Source: Thalassolituus sp034111725
Lineage (GTDB): Bacteria > Pseudomonadota > Gammaproteobacteria > Pseudomonadales > Oceanobacteraceae
NCBI RefSeq assembly: GCF_034111725.1
Contig: NZ_JAWUWR010000029.1
Span: 1-18,154 of the forward strand
DNA length: 18,154 nucleotides
Reading direction: 5' to 3'
Shown here: in pieces, positions 1 through 8,536 of the stretch
Numbering within the stretch: position 1 is the stretch's first letter
Layout: each line of letters opens with the position of its first letter
Notes under the pieces: generated by a model
Told to the model about the DNA's origin: nothing
Seen by the model: only the letters and a program-made list of their open reading frames with translations
Databases searched by the model: none
Position numbers and translations under genes: made by a program

Positions 1-127
1 GCAGTTGCAGTGGTTAGATGTCGCCATTGTTACCTCAGCATCTTTGGTGTTGAGTTTCTTTGCCACCTTGTATCCATCTTACCGCGCATCCCGTGTACAG
101 CCAGCGGAGGCCTTACGCTATGAGTAA
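1..127 (+). CDS. LolC/LolE-family lipoprotein-release permease, C-terminal end (partial)
   Basis: Only the last 41 codons are present, read in frame from base 2 to a TAA at 125-127; the 5' part lies outside the window. The peptide has a hydrophobic segment (IVTSASLVLSFFATLYP) followed by a basic, Pro-rich tail ending PAEALRYE. This is the typical end of LolC/LolE (FtsX/MacB-type) permeases, where the last membrane helix is followed by YPSxxAsrxxPAEALRYE. With LolD it would form the inner-membrane LolCDE complex that releases lipoproteins to the carrier LolA. The stop codon overlaps the lolD start by 8 bases, which supports co-translation and the assignment. LolC and LolE cannot be told apart from this fragment. 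Confidence 0.85.
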   Translation, partial: QLQWLDVAIVTSASLVLSFFATLYPSYRASRVQPAEALRYE

Positions 128-806
128 TTCTTCGATCATTCTCTCGGCACGTGGGTTGCGCAAAACCTACACCTCGGGTCCTCAGCACGTTACCGTTTGG
201 GAAAACGTTAACCTTGATTTATACGCCGGAGAATCCATTGCCATTGTTGGTGCTTCAGGTAGCGGTAAAACGTCATTGCTCAATGCGCTTGGCGGGCTTG
301 ATTCCGTGGATGCAGGTGACATCGAAATTGCAGGACATAAACTGAACGACCTAAACGATAAGCAACGAACCCAGTTGCGTAATCGTGACATTGGTTTCGT
401 GTATCAATTTCATCATTTGCTGCCCGAGTTCACGGCATTAGAAAATGTGATGTTGCCGCAGTTGATTGCTGGGGTTTCGCGTAGCGATGCTAAAAAGCGA
501 GCAGAGGAATGCCTAGCACAGCTCGGATTAGCGGCGCGTGGATCACACAAGCCAGCAGAGTTATCAGGGGGCGAGCGTCAACGTACTGCCATTGCTCGCG
601 CGTTGGTCAATAAACCAAAGCTGGTTTTACTTGATGAGCCAACCGGTAACCTCGATCAAGATACCGCCAAGCAGGTTGAGCTTGTGATGGATGAGCTTAG
701 AAATTCTGTTGATACTGCCTTTGTGACAGTGACTCACGATATCGAGTTAGCAGGGCGCATGCAGCGACGTTTTCGCTTACTGGATAAGCAACTACACACT
801 CTATGA
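120..806 (+). CDS. lolD: LolD, ATP-binding subunit of the LolCDE lipoprotein exporter
   Basis: ABC-family ATPase of 228 residues that powers extraction of outer-membrane lipoproteins from the inner membrane. Visible motifs are Walker A GASGSGKT (residues 44-51), Q-loop Gln96 in VYQFHHLL, signature LSGGE (148-152), Walker B LVLLDEP (168-174) with catalytic Glu173, and H-loop His206. The FHHLLPEF stretch after the Q-loop is typical of LolD and its relatives. An ATG at 60 is open in the same frame, but ATG 120 was chosen because GGAGG at 106-110 sits 9 bases upstream, the protein then begins like other LolD proteins, and the length matches the family (about 230). It overlaps the preceding permease stop. 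The gene ends just before a rho-independent terminator. Confidence 0.95.
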   Translation: MSNSSIILSARGLRKTYTSGPQHVTVWENVNLDLYAGESIAIVGASGSGKTSLLNALGGLDSVDAGDIEIAGHKLNDLNDKQRTQLRNRDIGFVYQFHHLLPEFTALENVMLPQLIAGVSRSDAKKRAEECLAQLGLAARGSHKPAELSGGERQRTAIARALVNKPKLVLLDEPTGNLDQDTAKQVELVMDELRNSVDTAFVTVTHDIELAGRMQRRFRLLDKQLHTL

Positions 807-842
807 GGCGGTTAGTACTAAACTAAATACGAAGATAGAACT

Positions 843-872
843 AAGCCACTGCAAAGTCAGTGGCTTTTTTTT
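843..872 (+). terminator. Rho-independent terminator after lolD
   Basis: A perfect 9-bp stem (AAGCCACTG at 843-851 with CAGTGGCTT at 858-866) closes a 6-base loop and runs into eight T residues. It lies 37 bases after the lolD stop and should end the lol operon. The opposite-strand DUF2062 gene also ends nearby at 889, but the A-run that would make a good minus-strand terminator is weak here. Confidence 0.9.
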
Positions 873-888
873 GACCGAGATTTTATAT

Positions 889-1437
889 CTATGGGTTTGG
901 CGGGGTATCGCTGTTTTGGCGGCGCTCGCGGTTGAGCTTACGTTTTTTCCAGTTGCTAGCGACGTGCATGCGCCAAGCGAGTTGGATCGACAAGTAACCA
1001 CTGACCGCCAAGACGATTCCAACGGTGAGTGAGCCAACGAACAGCGGAATCCAGATAGCAGTAAGTTCGTTTAAAGCCCAGTCGAGCGATAGCTCAATAT
1101 GGAAATCACCAGGCGGGGTGCCTAGCATCAAAGCACCAAGAAGGTAGGTGCCGTAAAAAATAGGTGGAATGGTAATCGGGTTGCTTATCCATACTAAGCC
1201 CATGGATATGGGTAAGTTTGCATTAATGTAGAAAGCAAAAAAAGCGGCGATGCCCATTTGGAAAGGCAGTGGTAAGAAAGCCGTAAATAGCCCGATTAAA
1301 AATGCTCGTGCGACGGCGCGCCGGTTTATATGCCAAAGATTTGGTTTGCTAAATAACGGCGACAGGAATTTTAGCGACGGATTTCCCCTAACTTGCTCGG
1401 GCGAGGGGAAAAGCTTCTGTAAAAATTTTTTAGGCAT
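889..1437 (-). CDS. DUF2062-family inner-membrane protein
   Basis: Protein of 182 residues. It starts with a basic segment (MPKKFLQKLFPSPEQVR), has a first hydrophobic stretch around residues 44-70 (AFLIGLFTAFLPLPFQMGIAAFFA), a conserved loop with NANLPISMGLVWISNPIT, further hydrophobic segments around 90-106 and 128-155, and a strongly basic tail. The P-F/Q-M and ISNPxT signatures match the DUF2062 family, whose function is unknown to me. It lies opposite to its neighbours, between lolD and comEC, an arrangement I recall from Pseudomonas. Its start is 57 bases from that of comEC, so the two are divergent from one short intergenic stretch. Identification is by recalled motif pattern, not by search. 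Confidence 0.85.
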   Translation of the reverse strand: MPKKFLQKLFPSPEQVRGNPSLKFLSPLFSKPNLWHINRRAVARAFLIGLFTAFLPLPFQMGIAAFFAFYINANLPISMGLVWISNPITIPPIFYGTYLLGALMLGTPPGDFHIELSLDWALNELTAIWIPLFVGSLTVGIVLAVSGYLSIQLAWRMHVASNWKKRKLNRERRQNSDTPPNP

Positions 1438-1494
1438 GCCTATCGCCGCTGGAAAATCGCGCGCTGATTATGCCGGTATAGCCAAGGAGTGGCA

Positions 1495-3846
1495 ATGTAT
1501 CTCATCATTCTCTTTATGATTGCAGGCCTTATATTTGGGGTTTTGCTAACACCGAGTCACCTAACGTATTTGTGGGCGCTTAGCAGTTGTGTCTTGGCTG
1601 CATGGGTTGGCTGGCATCTTCTTAACCCGCGATTTAAGCCACACTATAACCCATCGCTGCCGGTAAATATCAGCATAGCGTACGGGCGAGTTTGTGTAGT
1701 GTTGGTTTTGTTATCGCTTGGTAGTGTTTGGAGTGCGGTTTGGTTATCGCAGCAACTCGAACATCGACTGCCAATGAGCGCAAATGGCTCTGATATATCT
1801 CTCTATGGCTGTATTGATCAGGTGTTAGATCGAGAGTTGGTTATACGTAAAGGCGAACCTGTTATCGCTAAGCTGAAACTGCTGTTACAGGTTACCGAGT
1901 CTCCTTACTCTCTGCGGTATGTCAGTCTTAGTTGGTATTATCCTAAGCAGAAGTTATCCACTGGCCAGTGTATTCAAGCAACGGTTAGGCTTCGTTCGCC
2001 ACGTTCGTTTGCTAACGGCCTACCGTTTGATTACGAAGCCTATTTGTTGATCCAAAGTATCGACGCCAGTGGCTACATTAAGGCAATAGATAGCGTTCTT
2101 ACGAATGAGCAGTATTCACCTGCGGTTCGTCGCAATTTTTGGGTGGAGCAGCTTGCGAATAGCATACCTTTAGGTTCCTGGCCGTGGATTGCTGGCTTAG
2201 TATTAGGAGAAAAGGATGCCTTTACCGCCGAGCAATGGCGCTTAGCCCGCAATACCGGAACCCTGCACTTACTGGTCGTGAGTGGTTTGCATGTTGGTTT
2301 GATTGCGGTCATCGCCACGCTGATCTCAAATATCATACTCCGTTTAATTGTATTCGTTCGTGGCCGCAGCGTTGGCTTTGCGATTTGGTTCCCTGCGCTC
2401 GCTGCGATAGTTGTGTCCGGAGGATATGCTTGGCTGGCGGGCTTCGGCGTTTCTCTGCAGCGGTCATGGCTGATGGTGGTAATCGCTGTGCTCATTTTGC
2501 AGTTTGGCTACCGCACTAGACCTTTGTATCCGCTATTACTCGCACTACTACTAATGCTACTGGCTAATCCGCTGGTCATAACACAAGTAGGATTTTGGTT
2601 TTCATTCAGTGCCGTTAGTGCCTTGCTGATTTTTTTCTCGGGTCGAAAAACGTCATGGCTTGAGGCGGCGACGTTACCGCAGTGGGTGGTGTTCTGCACG
2701 TGCCTGCCGATAGCACTCACCTTTGGCCAGCCGGTAAGTCTGATCCATTGCTTGATTAACTTGATCGCGATCCCAGTGCTGACCCTAGCCTTACTTCCGC
2801 TAAGTTTACTGGCGTTAGCAACTCGTTGGGATTGGGTATATAGCTTGTTGGCACAAATAGGCGATTGGTATTGGTATGGCTTGGCTTTGATCGAGCCAGA
2901 GCCGAGTTCGGCTGTTTGGTGGTTAGAACCTATCCCATTAGTCTTATGGTTGATATTTCTAATCCTCTTGCGCTTGAGTGGCAATTTTATCTTAGTGATC
3001 GGGCTGTTCAGCGTGAATGTGTTTTTGCTGCTTTGCGGCGGTAAACCTGAGCCAGATGTATTGGTAATGCTGGATGTAGGGCAAGGGCAGAGCTTGTACG
3101 TTACCAGCCACGGAAAAGCACTTGTGTTTGATACTGGGCCTGCGTTTTCTGCAACCTTTAGTGCTGGCGAAGCGATTCTGATTCCAGACCTGTTACGGCG
3201 TGGTGCCAGTGAAATATCGGCACTTATTGTTAGTCACTCTGATCTTGATCATGCCGGTGGCCTCAATGGCGTTTTAACCGGCCCTATACCGATAAAAACG
3301 AGCTATTTTGGCCAACCGTTAGCGGTTAATCTTGGCGAATATGCTGCAGAGGGTGGTGCTCCGAGCCACGCGCTATCGTGTCATCGCGACAGCTACTGGC
3401 GGGTTTACTCCACTGATTTGGCGATGCGCTTTTTTCCAATTCCTGAAGAGATGCGAACAAGTGATAACGATGCCAGCTGTGTCGTGCAGGTTGTTTGGCA
3501 CGGACAGCGGATTATGATCTCCGGTGATGCCAGCCAAAGCGTCGAGATGTGGTTGGTTCAAACCTACGGTGGTGAGTTACGGTCGGATATTTTAATTGTC
3601 GGCCACCACGGCAGTCGCACTAGCACCGCCGAGCTCTGGCTCGATGCGGTGCGGCCGAAACAGGCTTGGATCAGTGTGGGCTTTCAAAGCCGCTTTGGGC
3701 ATCCTCACCAAGAGGTGATGGAACGATTAGCTGCCCGCGGGATCGATATCATTCGTACCGATGAGCGAGGTCGTTGGCAAATGAACGCCGACGGCAGTGG
3801 CAGCGGGGCGCGCGATGGTTGGCAATTTCTGTGGCGGCAGCCATAA
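1495..3846 (+). CDS. comEC: ComEC/Rec2-family DNA-uptake channel protein
   Basis: Polytopic membrane protein of 783 residues. It has an N-terminal soluble domain of the DUF4131 type (about residues 70-200), a Competence membrane domain with LVVSGLHVGLIA and many hydrophobic helices (about 215-520), and a C-terminal metallo-beta-lactamase-like domain. The last contains MLDVGQGQ, HSDLDHAGG (His581, Asp583, Asp585, His586) and HHGS (704-707). ComEC carries single-stranded DNA across the inner membrane in natural transformation. ATG 1495 was chosen because AAGGAG at 1484-1489 lies 5 bases upstream; an in-frame GTG at 1489 overlaps that ribosome site and is unlikely. The gene is intact, but no other competence genes are in the window, so competence itself is not shown. 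Confidence 0.93.
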   Translation: MYLIILFMIAGLIFGVLLTPSHLTYLWALSSCVLAAWVGWHLLNPRFKPHYNPSLPVNISIAYGRVCVVLVLLSLGSVWSAVWLSQQLEHRLPMSANGSDISLYGCIDQVLDRELVIRKGEPVIAKLKLLLQVTESPYSLRYVSLSWYYPKQKLSTGQCIQATVRLRSPRSFANGLPFDYEAYLLIQSIDASGYIKAIDSVLTNEQYSPAVRRNFWVEQLANSIPLGSWPWIAGLVLGEKDAFTAEQWRLARNTGTLHLLVVSGLHVGLIAVIATLISNIILRLIVFVRGRSVGFAIWFPALAAIVVSGGYAWLAGFGVSLQRSWLMVVIAVLILQFGYRTRPLYPLLLALLLMLLANPLVITQVGFWFSFSAVSALLIFFSGRKTSWLEAATLPQWVVFCTCLPIALTFGQPVSLIHCLINLIAIPVLTLALLPLSLLALATRWDWVYSLLAQIGDWYWYGLALIEPEPSSAVWWLEPIPLVLWLIFLILLRLSGNFILVIGLFSVNVFLLLCGGKPEPDVLVMLDVGQGQSLYVTSHGKALVFDTGPAFSATFSAGEAILIPDLLRRGASEISALIVSHSDLDHAGGLNGVLTGPIPIKTSYFGQPLAVNLGEYAAEGGAPSHALSCHRDSYWRVYSTDLAMRFFPIPEEMRTSDNDASCVVQVVWHGQRIMISGDASQSVEMWLVQTYGGELRSDILIVGHHGSRTSTAELWLDAVRPKQAWISVGFQSRFGHPHQEVMERLAARGIDIIRTDERGRWQMNADGSGSGARDGWQFLWRQP

Positions 3847-3885
3847 AATTGCTTTGTTAAATCTGGTCATACGCAACAGAGGGGC

Positions 3886-3913
3886 TTGTCCCTCGGCTGC
3901 CTTGTGCTAGAGT
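3886..3913 (+). promoter_or_regulatory. Candidate sigma-70 promoter for the exbB-murB gene set
   Basis: In the 100-base gap between comEC and exbB, TTGTCC (3886-3891) and TAGAGT (3908-3913) are 16 bases apart, with a TG one base before the -10 (extended -10). A short GAGGG/CCCTC hairpin (3879-3894) overlaps the -35 element. The downstream genes are nearly continuous, so this is the natural main promoter. Assigned by eye only. Confidence 0.4.
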
Positions 3914-3946
3914 ACGGCCCAAAATAACTGGCAGGAGTAGCTAGAT

Positions 3947-4591
3947 ATGCTGGAGATCATCCAGAGCGGTGGTTGGATGATGGTGCCGATTATTATCGCA
4001 TCCATCTTAGCGTTGGCCATATCCGTAGAACGGTTTTGGACCTTGCGTGCAACACAAATAGCCCCAGCGGATTTGTTGTCCCGAGTATGGGGATGGATGA
4101 AGAATAAGCAGCTAGATGCGAATCGCATTAAAGAGCTGCGCGAATCCAGTCCTCTTGGTCGTGTTTTAGCGGCTGGCTTGATGAACGCGCGTAATGGTCG
4201 TCAGATCATGAAAGAAAGCATCGAAGAAGTTGCCTCTCACGAGATTCATGAGATGGAACGCTACCTAAATGCACTGGGTACCGTTGCCGCGGTTGCGCCA
4301 TTGATGGGCTTATTGGGTACCGTATTCGGTATGATCCAAGTGTTTTCAGAGATCATGATCCAAGGTACGGGTCAGGCTAACGTTTTAGCCGGTGGTATTT
4401 CAGAAGCGCTTATTACAACGGCAGCCGGTCTTGTTGTCGCCATTCCAGCCTTGATTTGTCATCGTATTCTTCAGCGTCGCGTTGATGAAATCGTCGTATT
4501 CATGGAACAAGAAGCCATTAAATTGGTTGACGTGTTGCATGGGGAGCGCGAAGTTTCTGATCCGGTCGAGTCACGGGAGTCTCGTGCGTGA
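3947..4591 (+). CDS. exbB: ExbB/TolQ/MotA-family proton channel protein
   Basis: 214-residue inner-membrane protein with three hydrophobic segments: about 11-28 (MMVPIIIASILALAISVE), 109-134 (ALGTVAAVAPLMGLLGTVFGMI) and 152-174 (ISEALITTAAGLVVAIPAL). The central GTVxxVAPLMGLLGTV and EALITTAAGLVVAIP motifs are the conserved core of ExbB/TolQ. It should assemble with the ExbD-type protein next to it into a proton-motive-force-driven motor. AGGAG at 3933-3937, 9 bases before the ATG, supports the start. It opens a set that includes msbA and lpxK, as in other gammaproteobacteria, so a role in energising outer-membrane or LPS-linked processes is possible, but no TonB partner is present. The exbB symbol is used in the family sense. 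Confidence 0.9.
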   Translation: MLEIIQSGGWMMVPIIIASILALAISVERFWTLRATQIAPADLLSRVWGWMKNKQLDANRIKELRESSPLGRVLAAGLMNARNGRQIMKESIEEVASHEIHEMERYLNALGTVAAVAPLMGLLGTVFGMIQVFSEIMIQGTGQANVLAGGISEALITTAAGLVVAIPALICHRILQRRVDEIVVFMEQEAIKLVDVLHGEREVSDPVESRESRA

Positions 4592-5010
4592 ACTTTAAGC
4601 GCCAAAGCCGTGAACAGGTAGAGGTTAACCTCACCCCTTTGATTGATATCGTCTTTCTGTTGCTGATCTTTTTTATGGTATCCACTACCTTCACTAAAGA
4701 GCAGCATTTGAATATCGATCTACCAGAGGCAAGTGCTGAAGCATCTGAACAACCGCCTGAATCGTTGGATATTTTGATCACTGCCGCTGGCGAGTATTCA
4801 GTGAATGGTCAAAGTTTAGTGAATAACCAACTCGATACGCTAAAGCGAGCATTAACGACCAGCTTAAATGGTCGCGAAACGGCTCCCGTTGTATTGACTG
4901 CAGATGCTAAAACGCCGCATGAAGCGGTTGTTCGTGCCATGGATGCCGCAGGTCAGCTGGGTCTTGTTAATCTCAGCATTACTACCCGTCAACCCGTAAA
5001 ATCTGAGTAA
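4588..5010 (+). CDS. exbD: ExbD/TolR-family motor partner
   Basis: 140-residue protein with one N-terminal membrane helix (about residues 16-33, PLIDIVFLLLIFFMVSTT) and a periplasmic domain. Asp20 in LTPLIDIVF is the conserved membrane aspartate that carries protons in ExbD/TolR. The start is a GTG whose GTGA overlaps the exbB stop (4588-4591), a classic sign of translational coupling and of a 1:1 functional pair. The length and the LNIDLPEA segment after the helix are typical of the short ExbD proteins found next to msbA/lpxK. It is most likely the ExbB partner in a proton-driven complex; its energised target is not revealed by the sequence. Confidence 0.9.
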   Translation: MNFKRQSREQVEVNLTPLIDIVFLLLIFFMVSTTFTKEQHLNIDLPEASAEASEQPPESLDILITAAGEYSVNGQSLVNNQLDTLKRALTTSLNGRETAPVVLTADAKTPHEAVVRAMDAAGQLGLVNLSITTRQPVKSE

Positions 5011-5013
5011 TTC

Positions 5014-6756
5014 ATGTCGCAAGAACATACGGCCGGGCGTCTTTACCGACGCCTTCTGACTTACGTCTGGCCCCATCGCTTTGTTTTCGCCGTGAGTATT
5101 CTCGGCTTCTTAATGTTCGCATCTTCAGCGCCAGCGCTGGCACACTTGATGGGTGTTGTGCAGCAAACACTGGTAGCGCCTACGCAAAGTAATATCATCT
5201 TTCTTGTTGCCGCATTGATGGGGGTTTATTTATACCGAGGTATCGGTACCTTCTTGGGCAAGTATTTTACCGCCATTGTTGGTCGTGAAGTTGTGCATGC
5301 GTTGCGCACCGAATTATTTGGAAGAATGCTGCGCTTGCCCAGCCGTTATTACGATGGTGAATCAACTGGGCGTCTTATTTCTCGGGTTATCTTTGATGTT
5401 GAGCAAGTTAATGGTGCTTCAACCCGAGCCTTAACCACTGTGGTGCAAGAGGGCGCAACTGTCGTGCTCTTGATGGGGTATCTCATCTGGTTGGATTACA
5501 CCTTAACGGCGATCTTTTTAGTCATCGTCCCGGTAATGGGATTATTGGTATCGCTTGCGAGCAAGTTCTTCCGTCGTTATAGCCGTCGTATTCAGAAATC
5601 AGTTGGTGAGGTCACGCAGATTACCAACGAGTCGATCAGTGGTTACCGTGAGGTGCGGACATACGGTGCAACCGAATACGAAGAAGGGCGCTTCGCTAAA
5701 GCCAGCGACAATAATCGCCGCCAAGTAATGAAATTTGAGTTAACGAACGCCATTAGCGTACCGGTTACTCAGCAAGTTATCGCGTTGGGCTTGGGCGTGA
5801 TGGTGTATCTGATGTTTCAACGCGTAGCGGCTGGTAGCATGACTGCAGAAGCATTTCTGCAGTTTATTACGGCCGCCTCGTTAATCGCTAAGCCAATCCG
5901 CGCATTAACCGATATCAACTCTGTCATTCAAAAAGGCTTAACCGCTGCCGAGTCTATTTTCTTGGTATTAGATGCCGATATGGAAAAAGACACAGGAACA
6001 GAAGCACTGCCACGCGCCAAGGGCGTTGTATCTTTCAAACACACGCGTTTCCGTTACGACAACGCCGCTGACGAAGCAGTGAAGGGCGTTGATTTAGAGA
6101 TTCCTGCAGGTACATCCGTGGCCTTTGTTGGCCGCTCCGGCAGTGGTAAAACGACATTGGTCAATCTACTACCGCGTTTTTACGAAGCCAGTGGCGGCGA
6201 AATTTTGATCGACGGGCACGATATTCAAAGTTTGACGTTGGATAGTCTGCGCGATCAAATTGCTATCGTGAGCCAGCAGGTAACCCTGTTCAATAGCTCT
6301 ATTCGTGACAATATCGCCTACGGCTGTTTACAAGATAAGACAGACGAAGAAGTTCTTGCCGCGGCTAAAGCTGCTCATGTCGATGAGTTTATTCAAAAAC
6401 TCCCTGAAGGCTACGCCACACAGGTGGGTGAAAACGGCGTTATGTTATCGGGCGGTCAACGTCAGCGTATTGCGATTGCGCGTGCTATTTTAAAAAATGC
6501 CCCGATCCTGATTTTGGATGAAGCTACATCAGCGCTCGATACCGAATCAGAACGTCATATTCAGGCGGCAATGGAAGAAGTAATGAAGGGCAGAACGACC
6601 TTAGTTATTGCTCATCGCCTTAGCACCATTGAAAACGTTGATCGTATCGTGGTGATTGATAACGGCCATGTCGTTGAGCAAGGCTCGCATGCCGACTTGA
6701 TAAAACAAAACGGCGCTTATGCTCAGCTGCATCAATTGCAATTCAGCGAGCTGTAA
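5014..6756 (+). CDS. msbA: MsbA, lipid A/LPS-core flippase (ABC exporter)
   Basis: 580-residue half-transporter, close to E. coli MsbA in length. The N-terminal six-helix membrane domain covers about residues 1-320, with conserved RLPSRYYDGESTGRLISR after the first helices. The nucleotide-binding domain follows: Walker A GRSGSGKT (373-380), signature LSGGQ (478-482), Walker B with Asp502/Glu503 in ILDEATSALD, and H-loop His534. MsbA flips core-lipid A across the inner membrane before Lpt export. The immediate lpxK neighbour, overlapping by one base, makes MsbA more likely than a drug exporter. The start lies 3 bases after the exbD stop, with only a weak Shine-Dalgarno site, suggesting coupling. 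Confidence 0.92.
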   Translation: MSQEHTAGRLYRRLLTYVWPHRFVFAVSILGFLMFASSAPALAHLMGVVQQTLVAPTQSNIIFLVAALMGVYLYRGIGTFLGKYFTAIVGREVVHALRTELFGRMLRLPSRYYDGESTGRLISRVIFDVEQVNGASTRALTTVVQEGATVVLLMGYLIWLDYTLTAIFLVIVPVMGLLVSLASKFFRRYSRRIQKSVGEVTQITNESISGYREVRTYGATEYEEGRFAKASDNNRRQVMKFELTNAISVPVTQQVIALGLGVMVYLMFQRVAAGSMTAEAFLQFITAASLIAKPIRALTDINSVIQKGLTAAESIFLVLDADMEKDTGTEALPRAKGVVSFKHTRFRYDNAADEAVKGVDLEIPAGTSVAFVGRSGSGKTTLVNLLPRFYEASGGEILIDGHDIQSLTLDSLRDQIAIVSQQVTLFNSSIRDNIAYGCLQDKTDEEVLAAAKAAHVDEFIQKLPEGYATQVGENGVMLSGGQRQRIAIARAILKNAPILILDEATSALDTESERHIQAAMEEVMKGRTTLVIAHRLSTIENVDRIVVIDNGHVVEQGSHADLIKQNGAYAQLHQLQFSEL

Positions 6757-7766
6757 TGGCCGAGCGCAACGATTCTGCTGGGCTTGGTGCGCGTTTAGCA
6801 AAGCGCATCGAGTACAATTGGTACGCTCGCGCTGCCGGTAATTATTGGTTATTGCCACTCTGGCTTATATTCGTTGCAATAAGTTCGCTGCGCTCAATGC
6901 TGTTAGCGCCTTTTCGGCGACAAAAGTCCGATCTTACTCCAGTTATCGTTATTGGTAATATCGCGGTCGGAGGCACAGGTAAAACACCTTTAATTACCTA
7001 TTTGGTTGAGCGCGCACGCAACTTAGGGTTACGTCCTGCGGTGGTATCGCGTGGCTATGGTGGGCATTCCGATACGTATCCATTATTGGTTAGCGACAGC
7101 ACAGCGGTTGCTCAATGTGGTGACGAGCCAAAACTCTTGCAGCAGCGCTTACAATGCCCTGTCGTGGTTGATCCTAAGCGCAGTCGTGCAGTCGCTGCTC
7201 TTAACGCTAAAGTGGATATCATTTTCAGCGACGACGGCTTACAACATTACGCCATGAAGCGCGCCGCTGAAATTATAGTGAGTGATGTGACACGCGGTTT
7301 TGGTAATGGCTGGCGTCTGCCGATTGGCCCGCTGCGCGAGCCTATGGCGCGGTTGCAATCGGCGGATTTACATATCGTTAATGGCTCCGATTTTATTGTC
7401 GAGCCAAGTGCCTTAATCGAAGGTACGACAGGGCGCAGCGTGCCCTTGGATTTTTTTGCTGGGCAGCAGGTGCATGCCGTAGCGGGGATTGGTAATCCGC
7501 AACGTTTTTTTACAACCTTGCGTGCATTAAACTACCAACCCATTGAACATGCCTTCCCAGATCATTACGAATTTACTGATACAGATCTGCGTTGGAATGA
7601 TGATAAAGCCGTTATCATGACGGAGAAAGATTGGGTCAAATGCGCGGCTTTTAAGCGCGAAAATCAGTGGTATTTGCAGGTAAGCGCGCAACCAACCGAG
7701 GCCACAAAAGCCAAACTGGATGCGTTATTAACAAAAGTTTCAGGCGGTACAGCTACGCACTCGTAA
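6756..7766 (+). CDS. lpxK: LpxK, tetraacyldisaccharide 4'-kinase
   Basis: 336-residue membrane-associated kinase that phosphorylates the 4' position of the lipid A disaccharide precursor. An N-terminal hydrophobic segment (about 30-52) anchors it. The P-loop is GGTGKT (72-77) after VIVIGNIAV. DDGLQHY (Asp159, Asp160 onward) is the conserved catalytic and metal-binding motif, followed by the LPIGPLREP signature. MTEKDWVKC near the C-terminus is also conserved in LpxK. Its ATG shares an A with the msbA TAA stop (TAATG). Together with MsbA it forms a kinase-flippase module for lipid A maturation. The length fits the family. Confidence 0.95.
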   Translation: MAERNDSAGLGARLAKRIEYNWYARAAGNYWLLPLWLIFVAISSLRSMLLAPFRRQKSDLTPVIVIGNIAVGGTGKTPLITYLVERARNLGLRPAVVSRGYGGHSDTYPLLVSDSTAVAQCGDEPKLLQQRLQCPVVVDPKRSRAVAALNAKVDIIFSDDGLQHYAMKRAAEIIVSDVTRGFGNGWRLPIGPLREPMARLQSADLHIVNGSDFIVEPSALIEGTTGRSVPLDFFAGQQVHAVAGIGNPQRFFTTLRALNYQPIEHAFPDHYEFTDTDLRWNDDKAVIMTEKDWVKCAAFKRENQWYLQVSAQPTEATKAKLDALLTKVSGGTATHS

Positions 7767-7801
7767 GCTGAATGCCGCGCCAGAATTTAAGAGGATGAAT
7801 T

Positions 7802-8029
7802 ATGGATAAGCAGTTATTAAGCATGCTGGTTTGCCCGCAATGCAAAGGTAAGTTGAAATACGAGCGTGAAGCCCAAGAGCTATTGTGCACGTTTGACGGT
7901 TTGGCTTTTCCGATCAAAGACGGCGTTCCTGTCATGTTAGAGGGCGAAGCGCGTCGCATGTCGGAAGAAGAAAAGCTCGATAAAGCCAATGCGGCAACTC
8001 ATGTGCATGGCGATAAACCGAACGCATGA
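7802..8029 (+). CDS. ycaR: Trm112-like small zinc-ribbon protein (YcaR/UPF0434)
   Basis: 75-residue protein with VCPQCKGKL (Cys11, Cys14) at the N-terminus and LAFPIKDGVPVML after it, the signature of the bacterial Trm112-like UPF0434 family. Only the first cysteine pair is a clear CxxC; a single further Cys (LLCTFDG) is visible. Eukaryotic Trm112 activates methyltransferases; the bacterial role is not settled. An AGAGG sequence lies a few bases before the ATG. In many proteobacteria this gene sits between lpxK and kdsB. Here kdsB is missing and the 3' end overlaps the phosphatase gene by ATGA. Confidence 0.92.
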   Translation: MDKQLLSMLVCPQCKGKLKYEREAQELLCTFDGLAFPIKDGVPVMLEGEARRMSEEEKLDKANAATHVHGDKPNA

Positions 8030-8529
8030 TTCGAGTATTGTTTGTTTGCTTAGGTAATATCTGTCGTTCGCCAACCGCGCACGGAGTTTTACTTGAGCGC
8101 CTGCAGCAAGAAGGCTTAGCCGATAAAGTCGAAGTCGATTCGGCGGGCACTGCTGGCTGGCATATTGGCAAGCCTGCGGATGAACGTGCTCAAAAAGCGG
8201 CTGCTGCGCGTGGATTCGATTTATCTAAATTACGTGCGCGCCAAGTTCAGGTTGGCGATTTTAGCGAATTTGACTATGTGCTAGCAATGGATGAATCCAA
8301 CCTTGAAAATCTCAAGGTCTTATTGGTTCAGGCTAAAACTTCGGCCAATACATCCGCTAAAAAACTGACCGAACCTAAACTGTTTTTACGAACTTATAGC
8401 CGTAGTTATGACGAGCACGAAGTGCCCGATCCATATTACGGCGGCGACTCAGGTTTTCGGCATGTTCTTGATTTAATCGAAGATGCTTGCGACGGCTTGA
8501 TCGACGATATTCGTAAGCAGCTGCGGTAA
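8026..8529 (+). CDS. Low-molecular-weight protein-tyrosine phosphatase
   Basis: 167-residue phosphatase with the N-terminal P-loop VCLGNICRSPTA: nucleophile Cys8, Arg14 and Ser15. The general-acid motif DPYYGG has Asp135. SAGTAGWHIGKPAD is the conserved following segment. A Lys/Ala/Thr-rich insertion around residues 98-120 makes it somewhat longer than the usual roughly 155 residues. Family members act on phosphotyrosine, including on polysaccharide-export kinases (Wzb/Wzc); no kinase is in this window, so the substrate is unknown. It overlaps ycaR by four bases (ATGA) and precedes murB by seven, and this ptp-murB order is known from Pseudomonas. Confidence 0.93.
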   Translation: MIRVLFVCLGNICRSPTAHGVLLERLQQEGLADKVEVDSAGTAGWHIGKPADERAQKAAAARGFDLSKLRARQVQVGDFSEFDYVLAMDESNLENLKVLLVQAKTSANTSAKKLTEPKLFLRTYSRSYDEHEVPDPYYGGDSGFRHVLDLIEDACDGLIDDIRKQLR

Positions 8530-8536
8530 ATCATTA

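Noticed and set aside
60..119. Upstream in-frame ATG for LolD giving 20 extra residues
   Set aside because: ATG 120 has GGAGG nine bases upstream, fits the family length and start, and the extra residues would be read from within the permease gene.
1489..1494. GTG start for ComEC at 1489
   Set aside because: It lies in the Shine-Dalgarno sequence AAGGAG that serves ATG 1495.
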